Below, in pieces: positions 18,587-29,939 of a DNA stretch of 64,000 nt. The DNA lies in contig NZ_JAIUZM010000004.1 in the NCBI RefSeq assembly GCF_020171345.1, forward strand, positions 372,001 to 436,000, written 5' to 3'. The number at the start of each line of letters is the position of its first letter. Position 1 is the first letter of the stretch. The position numbers were made by a program, and so were the translations under genes. Source of the stretch: Microbulbifer agarilyticus. Its GTDB lineage: Bacteria > Pseudomonadota > Gammaproteobacteria > Pseudomonadales > Cellvibrionaceae. The notes beneath the pieces are model-generated. The model saw nothing but the letters and a program-made list of their open reading frames with translations, was not told the DNA's origin and ran no database searches.

Positions 18587-19948
18587 CTAAAGGCGAAGGA
18601 TCTCCCGGTATTCGGCAACCCGCGCATCAAAGGGTGTGTTGTCATTCAGGTAGAGACGCAGACAGTCAGCGGAATCCGGTTCGCCGTGCACCAGTTGAAT
18701 CCGGGTGCCAGCCTGCATTTTGGATTGCATCAGCCACTCGCCAAGTTCGACGTAATCCGCATGGGCGGATAGCCCCTCGAGTATTTCAATCTGTGCTTTG
18801 CAGGGAACGTATTCGCCGTGAATCTTCACGCTCCTCGCGCCGGCCAGCAGGCGAGCGCCGCGGGTTCCGCCTGCCTGGTATCCCGCAAATAGCACGGTTG
18901 CGCGATGGTCGGGCAGCAACCGTTTCATGTGGTGCAGGATGCGGCCACCCGTTGCCATGCCACTGCCGGCGATGATGATGTGCGGATACTGGATATTCTC
19001 CAGAGCCTTGGATTGGTCGACGCCGCGAGTGTACTGGATACCGCTGCCCATAAAACTGCAACTTTCGGCGCTCAGGCGGTGCTGTTTCGGATACTGCGCG
19101 TAGATTTCCGAGGCATCGATGGCCATGGGACTGTCCAGAAATACCGGTACCTTCGTGATAAGGTTCTGTCGTATGAGATTGAGCAGCAGATATTGCAGAG
19201 TCTGCGCGCGCCCCACTGCGAAGCTCGGGATTAACAGGACACCGCCGCGGCCCACCGTGTTATTCACGATTTCGGCAAGTTTTTGCCAGTGGTCAACCTG
19301 GGGGTGGCGACGATCCCCGTAGGTGGATTCCAGCAGCAACAGGTCAAGTGCTGGCAACGGGCGTGGCGGGTGCATGATGAAATCGTCCGGGCGCCCCACA
19401 TCACCGGAAAAGCCCACCCTTTTTCCATCCGCTTCCAGGATGACACTGCCGGCCCCCAGAATGTGGCCCGCGGGTTGAATGTGCAGTGTGGCGCTGCCAA
19501 TTCGTATTTTTTCATCGAATCTCACCGGTTGGAAAAGCTCCAGACATTGCTCCGCGGTATCGCCGTTGTACAGGGGCTGCGGGTGAGCGTGTTTGCCGAT
19601 TTTGTGGCGCTGGTAATAGCGCGCGTCCTCTTCCTGGATGTGGCCGGCGTCGGGCAGCAGAATAGAGCAGAGGTCCCGGGTTGCGTGGTGGCAGTAAACG
19701 GGACCGCGATAGCCGAGCTGGTAGAGACGCGGAATATACCCTGAATGATCCAGGTGGGCGTGGGTCAGGACGATGCCTTTTAAGTGCCGGTAGTCAAACA
19801 GCGGCGCTTCCCAGTTGCGCTCCCGCAGCCACTTGTAGCCCTGGAACATCCCGCAATCGACCAGAAACTCTGTCTTGCCATCATCTACACTGATCAGGAA
19901 TTTAGAGCCGGTGACGGTACCGGTGCCGCCGAGAAAAGTGATATTCAT
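18587..19948 (-). CDS. Metallo-beta-lactamase/beta-CASP RNA-processing nuclease
   Basis: Cytosolic zinc nuclease of the CPSF73/YSH1-like bacterial group. The N-terminus carries the MBL motif HAHLDHSG at residues 63-70, then the ligands in PAGHILGAGSVIL and FSGDVGR. The beta-CASP insert contains GSGMATGGRILHHMKR, and the C-terminal metal motifs LSAHAD and LVHGEPDS follow. 453 residues, typical. Relatives act on RNA as endo- or 5'-exonucleases; the substrate here is unknown. Its ATG overlaps the stop of the PRPP-synthetase-like gene by 4 nt, so it is the last gene of a tightly coupled three-gene operon. Confidence 0.9.
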   Translation of the reverse strand: MNITFLGGTGTVTGSKFLISVDDGKTEFLVDCGMFQGYKWLRERNWEAPLFDYRHLKGIVLTHAHLDHSGYIPRLYQLGYRGPVYCHHATRDLCSILLPDAGHIQEEDARYYQRHKIGKHAHPQPLYNGDTAEQCLELFQPVRFDEKIRIGSATLHIQPAGHILGAGSVILEADGKRVGFSGDVGRPDDFIMHPPRPLPALDLLLLESTYGDRRHPQVDHWQKLAEIVNNTVGRGGVLLIPSFAVGRAQTLQYLLLNLIRQNLITKVPVFLDSPMAIDASEIYAQYPKQHRLSAESCSFMGSGIQYTRGVDQSKALENIQYPHIIIAGSGMATGGRILHHMKRLLPDHRATVLFAGYQAGGTRGARLLAGARSVKIHGEYVPCKAQIEILEGLSAHADYVELGEWLMQSKMQAGTRIQLVHGEPDSADCLRLYLNDNTPFDARVAEYREILRL

Positions 19949-20871
19949 GATTGTTGGTCTCTGCGGCCTCCATGGTCGATGTCTGCAAGCATTGTATGAA
20001 TCGCGGGAATGATTAATGGCGACAGGTCAAAGGCGCTGTAATCGCCGGGTATGCTGTTGCTCACCGTGAGCTGGTCTGCGCCGGCATCGAGAATTTTTCG
20101 ATCCGCGTCTTCGGCGAACACGCCGTGCACCGCCGCGCAGATGATTCGTCCGGCGCCCGCCCGCTTGAGTGCTCCGATGGTTTGCAGCACTGTATGGCCG
20201 CTGGAGATTACATCGTCGATGATCACCGAAGTGCGGTAGCGAGCGATGTCGCTGCCCGCGGGCAGCGATACCCGAACCTCGCGGTCGCCATGGCGTTGTT
20301 TGTTACCCACCAGGAAGGGCCTGCCGGCCGCTTGTGCCAGGGTCTCTACCCACTGCCGGCTCTCGGCGTCGGGCCCGACCAGCAGCGCATCTGGCTGGTT
20401 GGTAATCCAGGCTTTGAGTGCCGGCATGCCGGAAATGGCGAGTGCCGGGATGGAGTAGATTTCGCTGAGACTGTGGTAGCGATGCAGGTGTGGGTCCACC
20501 GTTACCAGCCAGTCGACGGTCGAGGAAATCAGCTCGGCAAAGACAGCGGAAGTCAGCGCTTCCCCTGGGTTGAAAATAGTGTCCTGGCGCATATAGCTGA
20601 GATAGGGCGCCACCAGCCCGATACTGGCGGCACCCTGTGCGCGCAGGGTATGGGCAAGAAACCGTATTGGCAGAATTTTTTCGTTCGGCTGTAACAGGTT
20701 GACGAGCAGTATGCAGTGGCGGCCGCTCACTGGTGACAGGACGCGCAGATAGGATTCGCCGTCGGGAAAGTGGCGCATCTCCAGCGCGCCCTGCTCGGCG
20801 TCCAGTCCTTTGTCCAGCGGCGCCTGGAGGGGGAGTGCCGGTTCGAGAGAAAACAGAACTGGATGTGCCAT
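19945..20871 (-). CDS. Ribose-phosphate pyrophosphokinase homologue (PRPP synthetase family)
   Basis: 308-residue two-domain phosphoribosyltransferase-fold protein. It shows the flag/ATP region MRHFPDGESYLR near 32-43, the substrate segment DPHLHRYHSLSEIY near 126-139 and the PRPP-binding loop SVIIDDVISSGHTV at 215-228. It differs clearly from the housekeeping Prs in length and in its N-terminus, so it is probably a second, specialised enzyme joining ATP with a ribose phosphate. The genes are ordered phosphorylase, this gene (15-nt gap), nuclease (4-nt overlap). The context suggests use of ribose phosphates released from nucleotides; that is inference. Confidence 0.87.
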   Translation of the reverse strand: MAHPVLFSLEPALPLQAPLDKGLDAEQGALEMRHFPDGESYLRVLSPVSGRHCILLVNLLQPNEKILPIRFLAHTLRAQGAASIGLVAPYLSYMRQDTIFNPGEALTSAVFAELISSTVDWLVTVDPHLHRYHSLSEIYSIPALAISGMPALKAWITNQPDALLVGPDAESRQWVETLAQAAGRPFLVGNKQRHGDREVRVSLPAGSDIARYRTSVIIDDVISSGHTVLQTIGALKRAGAGRIICAAVHGVFAEDADRKILDAGADQLTVSNSIPGDYSAFDLSPLIIPAIHTMLADIDHGGRRDQQS

Positions 20872-20886
20872 CTGGTGCTCGCCTCC

Positions 20887-22437
20887 TCAGTCCCCGACGG
20901 GCGTATCCACGGGTGTTTCAACAGGCGTATCGACGGGCGCTACATCAAACAGGTCGCGGTTCTGGTGGTAGTACTCCCGTGCGTAGGCGAGCTCACCCGG
21001 TGTCTGGGCCAACAGTGTGGCCAGAATTTGCCCGGCTTCGATTTTTTCACCCACTTTTACCCGCAGGCGCAGCCCGGCTTCCGGGGAGGAGGGGGCGCCG
21101 GCGACCTTTGCCAGGTGCGCCAGGCGCCGGTTGTCCATACTGCGCAGGCATCCGCCCCATTTACTGCGCAGCTCAATATGGTGACTGGCACTGGGGATGT
21201 CGCGAAGACCGCCCTGGGCCTCACAGATATTGAGGAACTGCTGCAGGGCCCTGCCGGAAGTAAGGATTTCCCGTGCATTTCGGTACGCCTGTTCCTCGCT
21301 GACGTCACTGGCCATACACAGAAGTTGCGCGGCCAGGAATAGGGCCCGTTCCTTGAGATCCGCAGGCGCGTCCTGTTCATTGTGCAGAACACTCAGCACA
21401 TCGCGTGCCTCTTCCGCCGGTCCGATACCCCGGCCAATAGCCTGGCTGCCGTCGGTCTGCACGCAGCGAACCTCCACACCGAGCCCTTTGGCCACCGAGT
21501 GAAACAGGGATTCCAGCCGCGCAGCCTGTTGCGGGCTGCGTACCTTCGCCGTTGTGCCCACCGGAATATCAATCAGGATATGGGTGGAGCCTGCCGCTAT
21601 TTTTTTTGACAGCACCGACGCCACCAGCTGCCCTTCACTGTCCAGGTTCAGCGCGCGCTCGATGCGGATCAGCAGGTTATCCGTAGGGCTGAGCCCAACC
21701 TCTCCACCGGCAGAAAGACAGGCGCCGGTACGGGTGATCACATTGCGCAATTGCTTCAGCGGCAGGTCGACATTTGTCAGTACCTCCATGGTATCGGCAG
21801 TCCCGGCGGGCGAGGTGATCGCGCGGGAGGAGGTCTTGGGGATGATCAGCCCCGCAGCACTGACGATCGCCACAACAATCGGTGTGGTGCGATTACCGGG
21901 CAGGCCACCAATACAGTGCTTGTCGAACACACGCTCGTAATCGGGCCAGTGCAGGCGATTGCCGTTGTCGATCATGGCGGTAGTCAGTGTGATGGTTTCG
22001 GCGCTGTTCAGGCGTCCGCCGGCACAGGCGGTCAGGAAACTAGCAATCTCGATATCCGAGTACAGGCGGCTGCCTATGTCGCGGATGATACTGGTGACTT
22101 CGAGTGCGTTGAGACTGTGGCCATAGATCTTCTTGCGCAGGGCGCTCAGGGATGCCACCAGCGGGGCATGGTGCACCTGTACCAGGGCGTCGCCCTGTAA
22201 ATCCAGGAATTCCCAGGCGCTATCAGAGAAGCCGATGTGCCCCTGGGGAAGGATCTTCTCGGCAACGATATTGAGTGTGGCGATCAATGTTTGCCTGCCG
22301 GCCTTGATTTGCAGGCGGGTATTTGCGGTATACCCTTCAGCGCGGCAGATAGCGCAGTCCTTGCGCATGAATACCACCGGCTCTTCGTGGGTATCTATCC
22401 CCATTCTGCAGGCATGTAAAGGTAGTGCACGTGCCAT
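20887..22437 (-). CDS. Thymidine phosphorylase family protein, AMP phosphorylase-like
   Basis: 516-residue member of the nucleoside/NMP phosphorylase family. An extra N-terminal domain of about 90 residues precedes the phosphorylase core, as in archaeal AMP phosphorylase. Core motifs are KHCIGGLPGNRTTP near 173-186 and KTSSRAITSPAGTADT near 201-216, closer in wording to the archaeal enzymes than to DeoA. Family reaction: phosphorolysis of a nucleoside or NMP, giving ribose-1-phosphate or ribose-1,5-bisphosphate plus base. The C-terminus ends in short TPV repeats (VDTPVETPVDTPVGD), an odd acidic, proline-rich tail. Start ATG 22437 keeps a conserved-looking MGIDTHEEPVVFMRKDC leader. First gene of the operon with the PRPP-synthetase homologue and nuclease. 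Confidence 0.88.
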   Translation of the reverse strand: MARALPLHACRMGIDTHEEPVVFMRKDCAICRAEGYTANTRLQIKAGRQTLIATLNIVAEKILPQGHIGFSDSAWEFLDLQGDALVQVHHAPLVASLSALRKKIYGHSLNALEVTSIIRDIGSRLYSDIEIASFLTACAGGRLNSAETITLTTAMIDNGNRLHWPDYERVFDKHCIGGLPGNRTTPIVVAIVSAAGLIIPKTSSRAITSPAGTADTMEVLTNVDLPLKQLRNVITRTGACLSAGGEVGLSPTDNLLIRIERALNLDSEGQLVASVLSKKIAAGSTHILIDIPVGTTAKVRSPQQAARLESLFHSVAKGLGVEVRCVQTDGSQAIGRGIGPAEEARDVLSVLHNEQDAPADLKERALFLAAQLLCMASDVSEEQAYRNAREILTSGRALQQFLNICEAQGGLRDIPSASHHIELRSKWGGCLRSMDNRRLAHLAKVAGAPSSPEAGLRLRVKVGEKIEAGQILATLLAQTPGELAYAREYYHQNRDLFDVAPVDTPVETPVDTPVGD

Positions 22438-22781
22438 GTATCGCTACCGGATTGTTCGCGTAATGATTCCCGGCCCCATCATCTCGGAAGGGGCGCTGCC
22501 GGCGGGCCGGATATCCACCGCATTGAGGGCGTGGTTACGGAAGTATAGGTGGTTACCCCCTGCGACCGGCCGCCCTATTATGTGTCCCCAAATGACCTGT
22601 TAGGGACCCGTGACTACTGGGTTTGTGTCTGTCCTGAGGGTAGAACCTCCACTGCTGAAAATCCGGCCAGCGATATCGCTTATGCAGCCGGGGATCACGG
22701 GTTACCGCCCGACCATAAACCAAACCCTGATTTCTTAAAAACTTGTCCTGCCAGTCAATCCCCCACTATACTCGGCCCCAA
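22438..22781 (+). promoter_or_regulatory. Divergent region with likely thiC-operon promoter
   Basis: Lies between the divergent phosphorylase and thiamin operons. A candidate promoter for the thiamin operon is TTGTCC (22743-22748), an 18-nt spacer and TATACT (22767-22772), which would start transcription just before the riboswitch. Several short open frames here are not convincing. The promoter for the phosphorylase operon must also lie here, but I cannot place it. Confidence 0.5.
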
Positions 22782-22863
22782 CTTGTCGGAGTGCCTTTGG
22801 GCTGAGATCGCAGTAGCGAGATCCGTTGAACCTGATCGGGGTAACCCCCGCGTAGGGAACAAG
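22782..22863 (+). ncRNA. TPP riboswitch (THI element)
   Basis: Carries the conserved thi-box segments: GGAGTGCC...GGGCTGAGA near 22788-22806, then TTGAACCTGATC near 22827-22838 and GCGTAGGGAACAAG at 22850-22863. The closing helix pairs CTTGT (22782-22786) with ACAAG (22859-22863). It should bind thiamin pyrophosphate and shut off the downstream thi genes. The 145 nt between it and the thiC ATG can hold the expression platform; I see no clear terminator there, so translational control is possible. Confidence 0.95.
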
Positions 22864-22981
22864 ATCTGAATTCGCTTTATTTGAGCATGGTATACACCCG
22901 TGATTGCGGTACAGCTTGCTCAATCCCTGCCTTCCCCCGCTCTCTAGATCGCAGAGATACACCCCGCAAGTTATCCAATAA

Positions 22982-24943
<1,962 letters not shown>

Positions 24944-24973
24944 TCCCCCAATTTGTCGGTTCGGAAGGAAGTT

Positions 24974-26062
24974 GTGGCACACGTTGAATTCAGTATCGCA
25001 ATTGCAGGCGCCGGTTTGATGGGGCGCCTGCTGGCCTGGCGATTATCCACAGCGGGTTATCGTGTCAGTCTATTTGACACCGGCAGCCTGGATAACCCCT
25101 CGGGTGCATGTTACACCGCGGCCGGCATGATCTCCCCACTCGCCGAGCTGTTTCACTGTCCACTCCCCATTTACGAGCTTGGTATGTGCAGTCTGCAATA
25201 CTGGCCGCAATGGGTGGCACGGCTCGAACAGGAAGTGGGGGTGTGCGTCGATTATCGTCAGTCCGGCAGCGTGCTGGTTGCCCACCCGCAGGACCGCAGT
25301 GAATTGCTGCAATTTCAGCAGGAACTTGCAGCCAAATTGGGTGGCGCCGGCGATGATCAGTTGCGTTGGCTCGATAGTCGTGGCTTGAATGCGCTGGAAC
25401 CGGAGCTGGATCGCTTCGAGCAGGGCCTGTTTTTAGCCTCGGAAGCGGATGTGGATAACCGCAAGCTGCTTCCGGCATTGCTGCAGGCGGTGATGCAAAA
25501 TGGGGTAAGGCTACACGAGCATACTGCGGTCGAATGTGCGCCGAACGAAGTGCATACGGCGCGCGGTAGTGAAGCGTTTGATCTGGTGATTGACGCCCGT
25601 GGCCTCGGTGCTAAAGACGCTATCCAGGGCCTGCGCGGAGTGCGTGGTGAAGTGATGGTAGTGGAAACCGCAGAGGTACAGCTGCAGCGCCCGGTGCGCT
25701 TACTGCACCCGCGCTACCAGCTTTACGCCGTACCCCGGGACAACAATCAAACGGTGATCGGTGCCACCGAGATCGAGAGCGAAGATATGAGCCCGATTTC
25801 ACTGCGTTCCAGTATGGAGCTTTCCAGCGCGCTGTACTCGATCCACCCGGCGTTTGCCGAAGCGCGTGTGATTGAAACCCGCGTGAACTGTCGGCCGGCC
25901 ACCATGGACAATCTTCCCGTTGTGGAAAGTACGCCCGGTCTGATTCGCGTAAATGGTCTCTTTCGCCACGGCTATCTACTGGCGCCGGCGCTGGTGCTGC
26001 GGGTCGAAGACGCATTGTCCCTATTAATTCAAGAAACTCAAGCAACGGAACAGGTGACCTGA
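24974..26062 (+). CDS. thiO: Glycine oxidase ThiO
   Basis: FAD-dependent oxidase making dehydroglycine (iminoacetate) from glycine for the thiazole ring; this is the oxygen-using alternative to ThiH. The FAD Rossmann motif AGAGLMGRLLAW lies at the N-terminus; FRHGYLLAPALVL near the C-terminus is the second FAD contact of the DAO family. GTG 24974 is preferred over the longer TTG frame from 24953 because GGAAGGA stands about 5 nt upstream. Its TGA overlaps the ATG of thiS (TGATG), so translation is coupled. Confidence 0.92.
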   Translation: MAHVEFSIAIAGAGLMGRLLAWRLSTAGYRVSLFDTGSLDNPSGACYTAAGMISPLAELFHCPLPIYELGMCSLQYWPQWVARLEQEVGVCVDYRQSGSVLVAHPQDRSELLQFQQELAAKLGGAGDDQLRWLDSRGLNALEPELDRFEQGLFLASEADVDNRKLLPALLQAVMQNGVRLHEHTAVECAPNEVHTARGSEAFDLVIDARGLGAKDAIQGLRGVRGEVMVVETAEVQLQRPVRLLHPRYQLYAVPRDNNQTVIGATEIESEDMSPISLRSSMELSSALYSIHPAFAEARVIETRVNCRPATMDNLPVVESTPGLIRVNGLFRHGYLLAPALVLRVEDALSLLIQETQATEQVT

Positions 26063-26262
26063 TGCAATTACTGGTCAATGGCGAGAGCATAAATTTGAAT
26101 GACGGCGTTTCGCTTGCCGCGCTGTTGCAGCAGCTTGGTTACACCGGTGAAACCTTTGCGGTGGCGGTGAATGGTGACTTCGTTCCCCGCGCGACCTATG
26201 ACGCAACAACCATGAACGCCGGTGACCAGCTGGATATCGTCGCGCCAGTGGTGGGGGGCTAA
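26062..26262 (+). CDS. thiS: Sulfur carrier protein ThiS
   Basis: 66-residue ubiquitin-like carrier ending VAPVVGG. The C-terminal Gly-Gly is adenylated by ThiF and then converted to the thiocarboxylate that donates sulfur to the thiazole ring on ThiG. Overlaps thiO by one base and is followed almost at once by thiG. Confidence 0.96.
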   Translation: MQLLVNGESINLNDGVSLAALLQQLGYTGETFAVAVNGDFVPRATYDATTMNAGDQLDIVAPVVGG

Positions 26263-26264
26263 GC

Positions 26265-27074
26265 ATGATGGACACACTCAAACTGTACGGCAAAGCGTTC
26301 GATAGCCGCCTGCTGGTAGGTACCGCACTTTACCCATCGCCTGCGGTCATGCGCGAGTCGGTGCATGCATCAGGCTCGCAAATCATTACCCTGTCCCTGC
26401 GCCGCCAGAATCCGGAGCAGCAGCAGGGAAAAATGATCTGGGATTACATTCAGGAATCCGGTTGTCAGCTGTTGCCGAATACGGCCGGCTGCAAGACGCC
26501 AAAAGAAGTGATTGCTCTGGCGGAAATGAGCCGCGAAATCTTCGCTACCGATTGGCTCAAGCTGGAGGTCATCGGTGATGACTACAATCTGCAGCCCGAC
26601 CCTTATGGTTTGATCGAAGCGGCGCGCGAGCTGGTCAAGCGCGGCTTTAACGTACTCCCATACTGCACCGACGACCTGGTGGTGTGTCGCAAGCTATTGG
26701 ATGTTGGCTGTGAAGTGCTGATGCCCTGGGGCTCCCCCATTGGCACTGGCCGCGGTCTGATGAACAAATACAACCTGCAGACTCTGCGCGAACGCCTGCC
26801 GGATGTTCCCCTGATTATCGATGCCGGTATCGGCGCACCGTCGCAGGCCGGTGAAGCGATGGAAATGGGTTTTGATGCGGTGCTGTTGAACACTGCTATC
26901 GCCAAAGCCCAGAACCCGGTACTGATGGCGCAGGCGTTCAAACTGGCCATTGAATCGGGGCGTGCTGCGCGCAACGCCGGCCTGATGCTCAAGCGTCAGA
27001 CCGCCAGCCCCAGTACACCGACTCTGGATATGCCGTTCTGGCAGCAAACCGTGACCGTGGGAGAAAACGCATGA
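26265..27074 (+). CDS. thiG: Thiazole synthase
   Basis: TIM-barrel enzyme joining deoxyxylulose-5-phosphate, dehydroglycine and ThiS thiocarboxylate into the thiazole phosphate. The Schiff-base lysine is in [11 protein letters not shown] (near residue 99); the phosphate-binding region is [20 protein letters not shown]. 269 residues. Two consecutive ATG codons stand at 26265; either may be used. The stop overlaps the start of thiDE by 4 nt. Confidence 0.97.
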   Translation: MMDTLKLYGKAFDSRLLVGTALYPSPAVMRESVHASGSQIITLSLRRQNPEQQQGKMIWDYIQESGCQLLPNTAGCKTPKEVIALAEMSREIFATDWLKLEVIGDDYNLQPDPYGLIEAARELVKRGFNVLPYCTDDLVVCRKLLDVGCEVLMPWGSPIGTGRGLMNKYNLQTLRERLPDVPLIIDAGIGAPSQAGEAMEMGFDAVLLNTAIAKAQNPVLMAQAFKLAIESGRAARNAGLMLKRQTASPSTPTLDMPFWQQTVTVGENA

Positions 27075-28618
27075 GCGAGGCTGGGCAAGCCCGCCCTATA
27101 GTGTGGACGATTGCCGGCAGTGATTCCGGCGGCGGCGCCGGTATTCAGGCCGACTTACTGACATTTCAGAATCTCGGTGCCCACGGCTGTAGCGCGATTA
27201 CCGCAACTACCGCGCAAAACACGCTGACAGTAGCCGCTATCAATGCTGTGTCCGAATCCGCTCTGCAATCACAACTGGATGCGCTGCTCACTGATCTGCC
27301 ACCGTCAGCCCTCAAAATCGGTTTGTTAGCCAATACTGCGCAGGTTCGCGTTGTGGCGAGCTTTCTGCGTGTGTTGCGAGCTAGCGGCCACCAAGTACCT
27401 GTAGTGTACGATCCGGTTGCGGTTGCCAGCAGCGGTGTATCAATGACCGAAGAAAACACTGGCGCGGCGGTGTTGAGCGAGCTGTTACCCCTGTGTGATG
27501 TGCTCACTCCCAATCGTGTGGAATTGGAGTGGTTGGTGTCGTCTGAGATAGGCAGTGCCGGCGATATCTTGATCGCCGCGCAAACGCTCGTCGAGACCTA
27601 TGAGATTGCACTGGTGGCTACCGGTGGACACTTTGATATCGAGCCGGGAACCACCGCAGACCTTCTGTGTGTCACAACGGGTAGTGGCATTAGTAGCGAT
27701 TGGTTGATCGGCAAGAAAATTGATACCCGCGATACCCACGGCACCGGCTGTACCTATTCTTCTGCCATCGCCGCGCTACTTGCGCAAGGGTATCCACTCA
27801 AAGACGCCTGTGTGGTAGCCAATGCCTATGTGCGTCGTGGATTGCGCCTGGGTAATAGCGCGCATATTGGTGAAGGACCGGGGCCGGTAGGGCACTGCGG
27901 CTGGCCGTGTACACTGCAGGACTTTCCGGAAATTCTTGTCGCTGGCAGCGAACGAGCCAAACACTACGCAGCCTTCGACGCTGCCGCAGCTAAAACCTAT
28001 GCGGCTGAATTTGCCCAGCTGGATTCCACCCGCCTGGGGCTGTATCCGGTTGTGGAAACGGTGGCGTGGATCGAAAAGCTGGCCCGCGAAGGCGTACGCA
28101 CACTGCAATTGCGCATCAAGAATCCTGGCGAGGACCTGCGTGAGCAGATTGAACGCGCAGTAGCCATTGGCCGAGAATTTGATCTGCGCCTGTTTATCAA
28201 TGATTACTGGCAGCTGGCGATCGAGTGTGGTGCCTACGGTGTGCACCTGGGGCAGGAAGATCTGCAGGCTGCCGATCTGCAGGCGATTCAGCGTGCGGGG
28301 TTGAAGCTAGGTATCAGTACCCACGGTTTTTTTGAAATGCTGTATGCCTGGCAGTACCGTCCCAGTTATCTGGCGACGGGGGCCATCTATGCCACCAGCA
28401 CCAAAGATATGAGCGGACAGCTGCAGGGGCTGAAAAAGCTTGCACGTATGGCCGCGCTTCTGCCAGATTACCCGCTGGTGGCGATTGGTGGAATCAATGT
28501 GGAACGCGCGCCGGATATTGTGGCGAGCGGTGTCGGCAGTATTGCTGTGGTTACCGCGATTACCCAGGCGCCCGATTATCAAGCCGCAGTGGCGCAGCTG
28601 CGCGCCGTCATTGAATAG
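27071..28618 (+). CDS. thiDE: Bifunctional HMP-phosphate kinase / thiamin-phosphate synthase
   Basis: Fusion of ThiD and ThiE. Residues about 1-265 are the ribokinase-like kinase ([17 protein letters not shown], and [15 protein letters not shown] with the catalytic region) that phosphorylates HMP-P to HMP-PP. Residues about 300-515 are the TIM-barrel synthase ([33 protein letters not shown]) that couples HMP-PP and thiazole phosphate to thiamin phosphate. The substrate channel of both halves is completed by one gene; thiamin-phosphate kinase (ThiL) is not in the window. Confidence 0.96.
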   Translation: MSEAGQARPIVWTIAGSDSGGGAGIQADLLTFQNLGAHGCSAITATTAQNTLTVAAINAVSESALQSQLDALLTDLPPSALKIGLLANTAQVRVVASFLRVLRASGHQVPVVYDPVAVASSGVSMTEENTGAAVLSELLPLCDVLTPNRVELEWLVSSEIGSAGDILIAAQTLVETYEIALVATGGHFDIEPGTTADLLCVTTGSGISSDWLIGKKIDTRDTHGTGCTYSSAIAALLAQGYPLKDACVVANAYVRRGLRLGNSAHIGEGPGPVGHCGWPCTLQDFPEILVAGSERAKHYAAFDAAAAKTYAAEFAQLDSTRLGLYPVVETVAWIEKLAREGVRTLQLRIKNPGEDLREQIERAVAIGREFDLRLFINDYWQLAIECGAYGVHLGQEDLQAADLQAIQRAGLKLGISTHGFFEMLYAWQYRPSYLATGAIYATSTKDMSGQLQGLKKLARMAALLPDYPLVAIGGINVERAPDIVASGVGSIAVVTAITQAPDYQAAVAQLRAVIE

Positions 28619-28641
28619 TCCGGTTGACTGGAGTCGAGCCC

Positions 28642-29406
28642 GTGTTAAGTCGTAAACAACTACAGCGTTACAGCCGGCAGATCATGTTGCCGCAAATCGG
28701 TGAGGCTGGTCAGCAAAAGCTGGGCTCGGCGCGTGTGCTGATTGTCGGGCTGGGTGGTCTGGGTAGCCCCGCAGCCCTGTATCTTGCTGCTGCTGGTATC
28801 GGCGAATTACATCTGGTGGATGGCGATCAGGTGGATATTTCCAACCTGCAGCGTCAGGTGCTGTACAAGACCAATCATCGCGATAAGGACAAGGCTGTGG
28901 TTGCCGCGCAGCAATTGACTGCAACCAACCCCGAAATCCGCGTGCACGCCCACAGCCGTATGGCGGATGAAGACTGGCTGTTTTCGTTATTGTCCGAACA
29001 GGACTTTGACGTGGTGCTCGACTGTACCGATAACCTGAATATTCGCCACACCATCAATCGCGTGTGCCGGGCGCAAAAGGTGGCGGTAGTGATGGCCTCG
29101 GTGCGGGGCTTTTCCGGGCAGCTGGTCAGCTTTGATTTTAGCCATTCAGATTCGCCCTGCTATGCCTGCCTGTTTCCGCCGCCCAGCGATACAACTGATT
29201 TACCCGAGGCCGAAAACTGCGCATCCGTTGGGGTGATTGGGCCCGCGTTGGGTATGATTGGCAGCGCTCAAGCATTGGAGGCAATCAAGTCTATTGTGGG
29301 CTTGCCGCTAACCAGCTTGAATCAATTACAGCTGTTCGAAGCCGCCAGCCTTGAGTGGCGCTCCCTCGGGCTGTCAAAAAACAGTACTTGCCCCGTGTGC
29401 GGATAA
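28642..29406 (+). CDS. thiF: ThiF/MoeB-type adenylyltransferase
   Basis: E1-like enzyme that adenylates the ThiS C-terminus. The ATP-binding motif GLGGLGSPAALYLAAAG is near residues 35-51, followed by VDGDQVDISNLQRQVLY. Two CXXC pairs (PCYACLF and TCPVCG at the extreme C-terminus) form the structural zinc site. GTG 28642 is chosen over TTG 28624 because GGAG stands 8 nt upstream. Last gene of the thiamin operon. MoeB is a close relative, but the location next to thiS/thiG favours ThiF. Confidence 0.93.
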   Translation: MLSRKQLQRYSRQIMLPQIGEAGQQKLGSARVLIVGLGGLGSPAALYLAAAGIGELHLVDGDQVDISNLQRQVLYKTNHRDKDKAVVAAQQLTATNPEIRVHAHSRMADEDWLFSLLSEQDFDVVLDCTDNLNIRHTINRVCRAQKVAVVMASVRGFSGQLVSFDFSHSDSPCYACLFPPPSDTTDLPEAENCASVGVIGPALGMIGSAQALEAIKSIVGLPLTSLNQLQLFEAASLEWRSLGLSKNSTCPVCG

Positions 29407-29449
29407 CCAGTAAAAAAGAGGAATACCTAATAATGATAGGGAGTTCCTC

Positions 29450-29926
29450 TTGTCGAATCATCCTCTGCCCCGTTCTCTTGCCCGCTCACTTCCTCGCGTT
29501 GTAGCAGTCTTCGCACTCAGTATTTTTGCATTGGGCTGTAGTGAAAAAGCGTCTACACCCAGCGCCGAAACGCCGACGGCCGAAACTCAGACTGCAGGTC
29601 AGAAAATTGTGGCTGAGGAAATGGCCACGTCGGGGGGCACTGAGACGGCAAGCCAGCCAGCAGCCAAAGCGAAACCGGGCCAGGTTTCCCAAAAGCATCT
29701 GGAAATGTATCAGCAGACTTGTGGCAGCTGCCACGAGAGAGGCTTGGTAGGCGCGCCCCGGACTGGCGATGTTGAGGCCTGGAAACCCCGTATGGCGAAA
29801 GGTATGGATACGCTTGTTGCCCATGCACGGGATGGCTTCAAAGCGATGCCTCCCGCAGGCCTGTGCTTTAGCTGTACCGATGAGGACTACGTGGCGCTGA
29901 TTGAACATATGGCAAGCCCCAAGTAG
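29450..29926 (+). CDS. Cytochrome c5-like lipoprotein
   Basis: Small monohaem cytochrome. It starts at TTG 29450 with a GGGA-type ribosome-binding site about 8 nt upstream, then has a signal sequence ending FALGCSEK (lipobox), an Ala/Thr/Glu-rich linker, and the c-type haem motif CGSCH near residues 91-95. A second pair, LCFSC, near residues 141-144 matches the disulfide of cytochrome c5, and the methionine in KAMPPAG is the likely sixth ligand. It should carry electrons on the periplasmic face of a membrane. Convergent with the P-box protein gene. Confidence 0.88.
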   Translation: MSNHPLPRSLARSLPRVVAVFALSIFALGCSEKASTPSAETPTAETQTAGQKIVAEEMATSGGTETASQPAAKAKPGQVSQKHLEMYQQTCGSCHERGLVGAPRTGDVEAWKPRMAKGMDTLVAHARDGFKAMPPAGLCFSCTDEDYVALIEHMASPK

Positions 29927-29939
29927 TCCCCGGTCTCGG

